Assembly: GCA_029891385.1 (NCBI GenBank) | Contig: CM057235.1 | Span: forward strand, 22,685,120 to 22,749,119 | Direction: 5' to 3' | Source of the DNA: Erythroxylum novogranatense | Taxonomy: Eukaryota; Streptophyta; Magnoliopsida; Malpighiales; Erythroxylaceae | DNA length: 64,000 nt | Shown here: positions 41,691 through 52,379 of the stretch, one piece after another | Numbering within the stretch: position 1 is the first letter of the stretch | Layout: the number at the start of each line of letters is the position of its first letter | Made by a program: the position numbers and the translations under genes | The notes under the pieces: model-generated | What the model was told of the DNA's origin: nothing | Databases searched by the model: none | Seen by the model: only the letters and a program-made list of their open reading frames with translations

Positions 41691-44600
41691 TGTAGCACCC
41701 CACTCCCGCAAGACCCGAACCCGACATCGATGGTGATATTTGAGTTCGTGCCCCACGAGGGTGGCATGCTAGAACAGTCATTCAGTCAGAAATTAGTACA
41801 CTTTTTTTTGAATCACAAACACAAAAAGTAGAAATCGATACTCAAATTGGGCCCTCATTCATTCATAAACATTTTCACTTAACACAATTTTCAATAGCCA
41901 TTCGGGCCCTTTCACAATTATAAAACACTTGTGTCATTTCAAAATACAATTTTATACAAAAAGATGCGGAATATACAATTCAATACAAAATATGAAAAAC
42001 ACAAATGTAGACACAAACTAACCCCGATCTCTATCCTTCACTTGAATGCTATAAGTATACTCCTATTGGCCTAACAGGGTATTCTTCTGAATCCTGAAAA
42101 AATATTGCAAATTTTTGGTGAGTTTTGCGAACTCAGTGAGTGACCATCATCGATGGCTCACTCATCACATAACGCATACAATTCACATAATTCACATCAG
42201 TTCATTAACCATCATAATGAATCACATACACTTAATCATTCATTTCTTATATTACAGTCAACACATATTGCATTCAAAAATCATTCATATCATGAATATG
42301 CAATGCATATGAGACTCTCTTTTCAATTATTATTTTGTTATGACCGAGTGCCTAAATTGTCCCGTATCTTTTGGATATCGGGCTCATTGATAATTTTCCT
42401 ATATAAGGCTCATTAAACGTTGAGCCTGAGGCTCTGAATCACTTTTGAGCTCGAGGCTCTTTTTCACATATTGAGCTTGTAGCTCTGATCGGTTGCTACT
42501 TTGGTCACAACTGTCATTATGTTTCATGCATTCATGCAATGGAATGCATCACTTACATTGCATGCACTTATTCGATAACATTCACTTATCATCGGACCGT
42601 AGTCCGGCATTCAACATATAGTTGAGCATTCACTCTTTCACTTACATGCAATGCACATTCCGAAAACACTTAGTTCATCTTATTCACATACAATGAGCAC
42701 TTCAATAATTAAGACCAACCATCACAATCATCGGACCTTCTGTCCGGAATCCAAATACAATCAATCACATTCATAAACACATTCATCATACAGAGATCAA
42801 TGTATATAAAATTCAAATAAAACAGACAATGAAGTGAGATCGTCTAGGTCTACTCATAGTACGCTCCAAAATAGCATTAGCTTCCCAATTCTGGAATGCC
42901 TGTATGCGGACACTTGAACTTGATTCTTTACCAAATGAAGAGATCTTTAGCTCAAATGGAAGCTCTTTTCTTCCTCTACCTTATTCTCTTCTTGAATAAC
43001 TTCAAAATCTCTCTTGAAAGCCAAGGAAATTAAAACCCTAGCTTGTTTTCTCTTCCTTCCCTCTTTCATTTTTTTTTCATGTTTTCTCTCTCTTATCTCT
43101 TTTCTAATCCACTCACTTTGCTTCTCTCAAATCTTCTCATTCATGTTTTCTCCTTTATTTATAAACAAGACAACACTTCTTCTTCCATTTATGCCCTTAA
43201 TGGGTGAGAATTGTCCCATTTACCCCTTCTATTTGTGCCTTACGTCTTTTATACTTAAGTGTCTTACCAAAAGTACCCTTGCACATTATAACATAACACT
43301 TTATTCTAGAAGACTCTCCTCTATTGTCTTACATTTCCAATGACTCCAAAAGCATTCGATTTGGTTCAGTAGTGTGAAAGTTATACTCCAATATCTCCAG
43401 ACTGCTTTTATTTCGAGACAGTACCCTATACTCAAATTCCATACAAATATTGAAACTTTCATAGTCTAATTCAGAACTTGATTTCTTCATAACATTTGTA
43501 GCTCTATTTTTCTAGTTTATTTCAAATTAAAAATCATCTCATTTGGAACTCTACATATCATGATATCATCAAAATACTAAAGTATATTCAGTAGAATAAC
43601 ACTAGTTCATACTATCTAAGGGTACATTCAATGTACCCATCCCACTCTTTTAACTCAATCTTTCTCAATTAGATTCATAGGGCTATGATTTTTGGTAGAG
43701 AAGTAGATAAAAGTCTTACGAGTCCAATGGTTCAAGAATCAAGTCCATTGGGTGTCTAGAGAAAAAGTTATGGCAAAAGAATCTAACATGTTCTTGTCTT
43801 TACTTGTATAGTACATGCCTTGGCGCGATTGCCATAACTCTCACTACAGATGTCGGATTGAATTTTTTTGTAGACTATTAGAAATAGGACTTCGATATCT
43901 ACAACTTTTATGAAGACCTCAAAGACTAATTCTATCTTTTAGCTTTTGCATCGTCTCACTTTCCTTTCATCTCACTTTCATTTCGTCTCATTTTCTATCG
44001 TCTCATTTCCATCGTCTCATTTCCATTGTCTCATTTCTATCGTCTCATTTTCTTCCGTCTCATTTTCTTCCGTCTCATTTTCTTCCATCTCATTTCTATC
44101 ATCCCATTTCTTCCGTCTCATTTCTTCCATCTCATTTTCTTCCATCTCATTTTCTTCCGTCTCATTTCTTCCGTCTCATTTCTATCGTCTCATTTCTTCC
44201 GTCTCATTTCTTCCTTCTCATTTTCTTCTTTCTCATTTTCTTCCGTCTCATTTCTATCATCTCATTTCTTCTATCTCATTTCTTCCATCTCATTTTCTTC
44301 TGTCTCATTTCTTCCGTCTCATTTTCTTCCGTCTCATTTCTTCCGTCTCATTTTCTTATGCAGAACGTCTCCACTTATAAGGATCATAACATTTGACTCC
44401 GATGTCCAAAATTTTCATACTATATATCGTTGGAAAGATAAAAGAAAGATATACAACTTTCCAGAAGTAATCTTGGATAAAATATCTTTATATAAATTCC
44501 AAAATTTTCCCTAAAGTCTGAAGATGAAATTTCCATTCCTACACCAACGTACTGCACCAAATTCTTAACTTCGTGAAATTTTGAGACTTTTAGAGATAGA

Positions 44601-45026
44601 AATAAAATTTTATTTCTCCATATGAAATATAGTCACATGTCTCTAGATTAATCCAAATCAAGAATCATCTCGTTTGAACAACTAGAAAAAACGTTATGGC
44701 TAAAAGACTGAAGCATATTCAGTGAACATTTTCCAGATCACTACCAATCTTGTTTCTAAATCTTTCCTTTTCACAACTCATACTAAGATCACTCTTTCTA
44801 CTCCTTCTACTCGTCATTTTCAATAAAATCACCTTTAATATCAATTATACCCAAAAGTTTTCAATGAATGCATGTACCACTTTTTATGCAAAAATGTTCA
44901 ATATTTATGTGCATATATGTTAACATTGTGCATGAGGAAGAAAAATGCATTTCCTTAATCTCTCTTTGAGCTTACATACATTGAAATTTTAGGTCCTAAC
45001 TCTTAATATGGGGACGGGATGTTACA
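41691..45026 (-). mobile_element. A 3' LTR (left copy)
   Basis: This 3336-bp LTR matches 48711-52080 throughout. Notable parts on + coordinates are hairpins at 42422-42485, CGGACC...GTCCGG hairpins at 42593 and 42732, and a pyrimidine-rich short-repeat block at 43946-44360. On the minus strand, seven bases beyond its U5 end (41690-41684) repeat the sequence that follows the U5 end of the 5' LTR. No gene is present. Confidence 0.88.
43946..44360. repeat. Short tandem repeat block in A left LTR
   Basis: This has about 30 degenerate units of 13-15 bp of the type CGTCTCATTT(T)CTTC or CGTCTCATTTCTAT. The block is repeated in the right LTR at 50935-51410 with a different unit arrangement. It produces Ser/Phe/His/Leu-rich open frames that are not proteins. 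Confidence 0.88.
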
Positions 45027-48000
45027 TTTCTCCCCTCTTTAAATAAATTTCGTCCTCGAAATTAATATTTAATGGATCGATAAGGCAGGGGTATAGTTTT
45101 TTCATACGCTCTTCCGTTCCCCATATACTTCATCACTCAAATACTCTCTTTCCAATGACCACAGCTGATAACTCAATATGTCCTTCAATCACTGATTCAA
45201 CTATTACACTATCTTGACTATTTCATCGGTATATTTCAGATTACTCACTAACTTTTACTTCATATGCTGTCAATCTATCTCTGTCGATTAAGTCATTATT
45301 TTAGAACCTATTCACATATCATATATTATGAATCTAAGACCTCTTTCAACAGTAACACTAATTCATAAAAATTTTCATACATACCAATTCATATAGCTTA
45401 ACTTATCCTTTCTCCAAATCTGAGCACACCTTGCCAAGGTGGTGCTCACAAAAACATTTCGTCTCTCCTTTGACAATTCACTTCTCTTTACTGTTAATGC
45501 ATTCAACTCTTATATTCATTTCACTATATCAGGTGTTGAACCACCTAACTCACTTATCTTTCATGAATCACTTTACTCTTATTTCAGATTCATCTCACTC
45601 ATCATCCGTATCACACTCTTCATTTCAATGTAAGGGTGGATAACCCCTTATTGTCCTACAACGCCCCATATCGTGTTTTAGTGATGTCACTATAATAACA
45701 ATTGTTATCCCAATTGGAACTGTACATCAATCTCATATTCCTATGAACTAAAAAATATAAGCTTTAAACATATTCCCGACAGTTAGAATTGTTGGTAATT
45801 CAAACATTCAACCACTTATTCCTACATCCTTAGTAGCTAAAATACAATCTTAGCATATTCCTACTAGGATGTATAGCTTAGGTTATTACTTAGGCTTCTC
45901 TAACAGTTTATTTGTTTAATCATCTGTAATCGGGTACATATACTTCTTATTTCAATCACCAATTATCGTTCTTCCGATTTCACTCTTCATTGCTCTAGAT
46001 TTTGAAACCTCAATATCTGAATTTATTATTCCATTATAGAATTGTCTGTTCAGTGTGTTAGATTACACACTGCCTTTACCAGGATAGCACTCATTTGTAC
46101 ATTTCTTTCAAACTCAATAATTTCCTCAAATTTACATAATTTGTACATTCCAGAAATGGCTTTGCAGATCTAATGTCTCCAAGATCTCAAAGTGATTTCT
46201 ATCATAGCAATTCTAAACCATGTATCAAAATCAACTCATAAGACTTTCATTGTCCTATGCATATCAAAAACCACTTTTTACTATTACAACATATTGCATC
46301 TTAATCTCTGATGCGAAACTTCATTAAGCATTGCACAATCTCCAAATCTAAATGATATTTTATCATCAGTGTCTTATTCTTCAAATATTCAAAACGCCTC
46401 TTTTTACTTTTCAAACACACACAAAATACCATCTATGATCACAATCAATAATCGATACAATTTTGTTTGGATCAATCAAATCTTCAATATCATAATGCCA
46501 TTGGGGTATCATTAACTCCAATAGATATCACTCAAATTCTCCCCTAGGTTAATTTCTTGCAATTCCTTAGGCTACTAATTCCTCAATGAAAATAATATTG
46601 TCTTATGTCATTTTTTTGTCTCTCACTTGACTTCTTGTCTCTAATGATTTCCTCTTTTCATTCAAATTCCTTTAATTCACATCGACTTCCTCAAACGTCT
46701 ATTCATTCGTACTAGTTCCTCCACGCAATTTCAATTTATTTGTGTGCCTCACTTTGTGTGTTAGTATCACATTCCTCATATTCAATTTGTATCTCCCGAA
46801 CATATTTACATCGAATATAAGGTGGACCTATATTCTCCTTATATTTGCAATAGTGTCATCTCGAATTTAAAATCCACCCATGTAGTTGATGCATACACTC
46901 TCGGAGGCATATTCCACTTCTTATGCCTGAGTCTCTACTTGGGATATGACTCCATTATTCACTTTTAACTTATTATATATTCATTTTCGATTTGTCTCTT
47001 CATTGATCACTCTTAAATCGAATCGTCTGATCAACTTACTCAATTTAGGGAAATTCTTCTTTGAAGAAGATTTCTTATTACAATCATCGATACTGTTCCT
47101 GAAATCCTTATCAATCAACCATTTTCCATAATTACATATCAATCATTCTTAATACCTCGAGAAGATCAATTTCAACTATGCATCATATTTCAATAAGATC
47201 AATTTATGTCATAGCTTACAAGATCGAAATATCCCTTGTAATGAGGCTCTATAAGGCACTAAACAATTTAATTGACTCTAATAACTTGGCATATATCACC
47301 AAAATTATCACATCTTATCTAGAGATGTATTTACGTCAGTTCTCCAATTAATAGCTTATGCTCAGGATACTTTAACCCCATTTAATTCTAAACAATTCTT
47401 CTCCTTTTGTGCTAGTCCTTGATCGTGAGGATTATGCCATAATCATGTCCTTCTTATTTTTCCTCAATTTCATCACATATGATAACATCATTAACAATCT
47501 GAATTCCTTCCCAATCGATCATTAAAAATACTCTCATGTCTTACTCGAACTCATCTTGAACTTTGAACTATAGGAACTATGACTAGCACTTATTCAATAA
47601 GTCACCGATTGCTTCTTGTATCATCTCCATGCATATTATACACATACTCTTAATATTCTCACTTGTCATGGTGATCCCACTATCAATTGTGCACTTACCG
47701 TGGCAAATCAACCTAAACTCAACAATATTTTTTTTTCATACATCACTCATCACCTCATCTTCCAATTGTCATTTATTCCATCTCACGCATCTATATTCTC
47801 AATCAAATAATAATTGTGGGGGCATAACCCATATGAAGCTTAACTCTCCATTCCACATATATATTCTTATACTGAACCATAAACTCTTATATCGATAATC
47901 ACACAACTATTCTAAGCCCAAGTTCAACCTTTCACGGTCATATCACTTGGCCTATACACTTTAATCTCATCATTTCCACTTATATCCTTATTTTTCCTCA

Positions 48001-48710
48001 AATAATCCATGACAGTGTATTCACATTTACACCTGAACGCAATATCGATTTCATATTCAATAGTACATCCACCGATACAATTACACTAAATCTTTATCTA
48101 TTATATCCAACCATATACTATTTCTTTTTCCATGTGAATATATATATATATATAACCAATTCTGAATCTTTGATGCATAATCATTTTGAATTTTCGATCT
48201 CATTTTTTTCCTACTATCTCCTTATACTGAATTACAAACTCTTATCATAATACTCATATAACCATTTCAGTTCCAAATTTGCCCTTTTATGATCATAACA
48301 ATTTTATGATTTCATTTCATTCTGTCTGTACACTTTAGTCTCTTTATGTCTACTTATATTCTCACTTTCCTCAATCAATCCCCAACAACATACCTATTCA
48401 CACCTATATCACCTTCAAAGGTACAAATCCCCATTGGGGTGAATCTTTATCCATCATACAAAACCATATATTATTTCTCATTTCCAAGATGTTCATAAAC
48501 CTTTATTTTCGTACATTATGTCAGATCATCAATTTTCTCAATGTATTTAACCGCTTAAACTCTTAAGGAAATACTCATGCATGTGACTCATATTAGGGAT
48601 CAGTTGCTGCAGTCTACTATGACATTACTACTATACATATGCATATAACTTGACATATATTTCAGAATGCCCATATAAGATAGTACTTCTGGGCTCTGAT
48701 ACCACATAAA
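45027..48710 (-). other. A internal region, largely noncoding
   Basis: This is 3.7 kb with no long frame on either strand. Next to the left LTR, on minus, lie GAGGGGAGAA (polypurine tract) and 'aatttcgaggacgaaattt'. At 45126-45088 a relic reads WGTEERMKKLYP, resembling the end of the chromodomain region of Gypsy chromovirus pol. A 14-bp palindrome ATAACAATTGTTAT (45695-45708) and nearby blocks are shared with the internal region of B. No other pol motif was found by eye. Confidence 0.65.
48693..48704 (-). other. A primer binding site (tRNA-iMet)
   Basis: On minus, TGGTATCAGAGC starts at 48704 after a 6-nt spacer, TTTATG, that follows the U5 terminus TACA (48711). Confidence 0.9.
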
Positions 48711-51700
48711 TGTAGCACCCCACTCCCGCAAGACCCGAACCCGACATCGATGGTGATATCCAAGTTTATGCCTCGCGAGGGTGGCATGCTAGAGCACTCA
48801 TTTAGTCAGAAATTGGTACACTTTTTTTTGAATCACAAACACAATAAGCAGAAATCGATACTTAAATTGGGCCCTCATTCATTCATAAACATTTTCACTT
48901 AACACAATTTTCAATAGCCATTTGGGCCCTTTCACAATTATAAAACACTTGTGTCATTTCAAAATACAATTTTATACAAAAATATGCAGAATATACAATT
49001 CAATACAAAATATGAAAAACACAAATGCAGATACGAACTGATCCTGACCTCTATCTTTCACTTGAATGCTGTAAGTCTACTCCTGTTGGCCTAAAAGGGT
49101 ATTCTTTTGAATCCTGAAAAAATATTGCAAATTTTGGGTGAGTTTTACGAACTCAGTGAGTGACCATCATCGATGGCTCACTCATCACATAACACATACA
49201 ATTCACATTAGTTCGTTAACCACCATAATGAATCACATACACTTAATCATTCATTTCTCATATTACAGTCAACACATATTGCATTCAGAAATCATTCATA
49301 TCAAGAATATGCAATGCATATGAGACTGTCTTTTCAATTGTTATTTTGTTATGATCGAGTGCCTAAACTGTCCCGTATCTTTTGGATACCGGGCTCATTG
49401 ATAACTGTCCCATATAGGGCTTATTAAACGTTAAGCCTGAGGCTTTGAATCACTTTTGAGCTCGAGGCTCTTTTTCACACGTTGAGCTTGTAGCTCTGAT
49501 CGGTGGCTACTTTGATCACAACTGCCATTATGTTTTATGCATTCATGCAATGGAATGCATCACTTACATTGCATGCACTTATTCGATAACATTCACTTAT
49601 CATCGGACCGTAGTCCGACATTCAACATATAGTTGAGCATTCACTCTTTCACTTGCATGCAATGCACATTCCAAAAACACTTAGTTGATCTTATTCACAT
49701 ACAATGAGCACTTCAATAATTTAGATTAATCATCATAATCATCGAACCTTTTGTCCGGAATCCAAACACAATCAATCATATTCATATACACATTCATCAT
49801 ACAGAGATCAATGTATACAAAATTCAAATAAAGCAGACAACGAAGTGAGACCATCTAGGTCTACTCACAGTACGATTAGTTTCCCAATTCTGGAATGCCT
49901 GTATGCGGACACTTGACCTTGATTCTTCACTAATCTTTAGCTCAAATGGAAGCTCTTTTCTTCCTCTACCTTATTCTCTTCTTGAACAACTTTAAAATCC
50001 CTCTTGAAGGCCAAGGAAATTAAAACCCTAGCTTGTTTTCTCTTCCTTCTCTCTTTCATTTCTTTTTCATGTTTTCTCTCTCTTATCTCTTTTCTAATCC
50101 ACTCACTTTGCTTCTCTTGAAACTTATCATTCACATTTTCTCCTTTATTTATAAGCAAGACAACACTTCTTATTCCATTTATGCCCTTAATGGGTGAGAA
50201 TCGTCCCATTTACCCCTTCTATTTGTGCCTTATGTCTTTTATACTTAAGAGTCTTACCAAAAGCACCCTTGCACATTCTAACATAACACTTTCTTCTAAA
50301 AGAATCTTCTCTATTGTCTTGCATTTCCAATGACTTCAAAAGCATTCAATTTGGTTCAGTAGTGTCAAAGTTATACTCCAATATCTCTGGACTGCTTTTA
50401 TTCCAAGATAGTACCCTATACTCAACTTCCATACAAACATTGAAACTTTCATAGTCTGATTCAGAATTTTATTTTTTCATAATATTTGCAGCATGATGTT
50501 TCTAGTTTATTCCAAATAAAAAATCATCTCATTTGGAACTCTACATATCAATATATCATCAAAATACTAAAGTATATTCAGTAGAATAACACTAGTTCAA
50601 ACTATCTAAGGGTACATTCACTATACCCGTCCCACTCTTTTCACTCAATCTTTCTCAATTAGATTCATAGGGCTATGATTTTTGGTAAAGACGTAGAGCA
50701 AAGTCTTACGAGTCCAATGGTTTAAGAATCAAGTCCATTGGGTGTCTAGAGAAAAAGTTATGGCCAAATGAATCTAACATGTTCTTGTCTTTACTCATAT
50801 AGTACATGCCTTGGCGCGGTTGCCATAACTCTCACTACAGATGTCGGATTGACTTTGTTTTTAGACTATTAGAAATAGAACTTCAAGATCTACAACTTTT
50901 ATGAAGACCTTAAAGGTCAATTCTATCTTCTAACTTGTGCATCGTCTCACTTTCCTTTCGTCTCATTTTCCATCATCTCATTTCCATCGTTTCATTTCTA
51001 TCGTCTCATTTCCATCGTCTCATTTTCTTCCGTCTCATTTTCTTCCATCTCATTTCTTCTGTCTCATTTTCTTCCGTCTTATTTTCTTCCTTCTTATTTT
51101 CTTCCGTCTTATTTCTATCGTCTCATTTCTTCTGTCTCATTTTCTTACGTCCCATTTTCTTCCGTCTCATTTCTATCGTCTCATTTCTTCCGTCTCATTT
51201 TCTTCCGTCTCATTTTCTTTCGTCTCATTTCTTCCGTCTCATTTTCTTTCGTCTCATTTTCTTCTGTCTCATTTCTATCGTCTCATTTTCTTCCGTCTCA
51301 TTTTTTTCCGTCTCATTTTCTTTCATCTCATTTTCTTTCGTCTCGTTTCTTCCGTCTCATTTTCTTCCGTTTCATTTTCTTCGGTCTCATTTTCTTCGGT
51401 CTCATTTTTTTCTATAGAATGTCTCCACTTATAAGGATCATAACTTTTGACTTCGATGTCCAAAATTTTCATACTATATACCTTTGGAAAGATAAACGAA
51501 ATATTTACATCTTTCCAGAAGGCATCTTGGCTAAAATCTCTTTATATAACTCTCAAAATTTCCCCTAAAGTCCGAAGATGAAATTTCCATTCCTACACCA
51601 ACGTACTGCACCAAATTCTTAACTTCATGAAATTTTGAGACTTTTAGAGATAGAAATAAAATTTGATGTCTTCATACGAAATATAGCCACATATCTCTAG

Positions 51701-52080
51701 ATTAATCCAAATCAAGAATCATCTCGTTTGGACAACTAGAGAAAACATTATGGTTAAAAGGTTGAAGCATATTCAGTGAACATTTTTCATATCACTACCA
51801 ATCTTGTTTCTAAATCTTTCCTTATCACAACTCATACTAAGATCACTCTTTCTACTCCTTCTACTCTTCATTTTCAATAAAATCACATTTAATATCAATT
51901 ATACCCAGAAGTTGTCAATGAATGCATGTACCATTTTTTATGCAAAAACGTTCAGTATATATGTGCATATATGTTAACATTGTGCATAAGCAAGAAAAAT
52001 GCATTTCCTTAATCTCTCTTTGAGCTTACATACATTGAAATTTTAGGTCCTAACTCTTAATATGGGGATGGGATGTTACA
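48711..52080 (-). mobile_element. A 5' LTR (right copy)
   Basis: This 3370-bp LTR is the partner of 41691-45026. Many scattered substitutions between the two copies indicate that A is not recent, and it looks more diverged than the B pair. The short-repeat block lies at 50935-51410. It ends at 52080, then one T, then the U3 end of a plus-oriented TRIM LTR at 52082. Confidence 0.88.
50935..51410. repeat. Short tandem repeat block in A right LTR
   Basis: This is the counterpart of 43946-44360, with units of the CGTCTCATTTTCTTC type. The block is about 60 bp longer than the left copy, which suggests slippage since insertion. Overlapping Ser/Phe/His-rich frames are artefacts. Confidence 0.88.
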
Positions 52081-52379
52081 TTGCCATCCCATATCGACTG
52101 GAGAGGAGAACGAAGCACTCTTTATAAGGGTGTGTAAAACTTTCCCTTGTGCACGCGTTTTCATCATTTCCCTCTGGGTCAGAAGGGGAAAAGCAAAACC
52201 GTGCGGGCAGAGGTCTAAAGCGGACAATATCTGCAAGTGGGTGGACTGGGCTGTTGCATTTGGTATCGGAGCCAATACCCAAGCGATATGCCTGCGAGGA
52301 CATCTGGCCCCCTAAGGGGGGAGGATGAAGGATCATTGCTATCACATATCGACTGGAGAGGAGAACGAAGCACTCTTTA
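52081..52379 (+). mobile_element. TRIM array, plus orientation, first part
   Basis: A full LTR (52082-52258) starts TGCCATCCC and ends CTGTTGCA. It is followed by a 78-bp internal part with TTTGGTATCGGAGCC (primer site, one change) and a G-rich run, then the start of a second LTR (52337-52379). That second LTR is interrupted by element B and resumes at 61585. Orientation is opposite to the array at 40419-41690. Confidence 0.92.

Larger units (their letters stand above)
41691..52080 (-). mobile_element. A: long-LTR Gypsy derivative, minus strand
   Basis: Two LTRs of about 3.35 kb (41691-45026, 48711-52080) flank a 3.7 kb internal region (45027-48710). On the minus strand the LTR runs TGTAACATCCC...GGGGTGCTACA. 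The primer site TGGTATCAGAGC and polypurine tract GAGGGGAGAA are in the correct places. The internal region has no gag, RT or integrase, so the element is non-autonomous. A chromodomain-like tail near the polypurine tract points to a Tekay/Del-type chromovirus ancestor. No target duplication is present around A: flanks are minus TRIM sequence on the left and plus TRIM sequence on the right. Confidence 0.88.

Noticed and set aside
40345..41781. Several 90-165-residue frames on both strands
   Set aside because: They are read-through of repeated TRIM LTRs. The same peptide recurs with the repeat period and spans LTR, primer site and internal parts.
43946..44514. Long Ser/Phe/His/Leu-rich frames (also 50935-51434)
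   Set aside because: They come from the short pyrimidine repeats in the A LTRs; overlapping frames are all open and none has non-repeat similarity.
52082..52258. Possible Cassandra-type TRIM carrying 5S rRNA sequence
   Set aside because: No 5S-like A or C box sequence was seen in the LTR, so this is another TRIM family. I do not assert its name.
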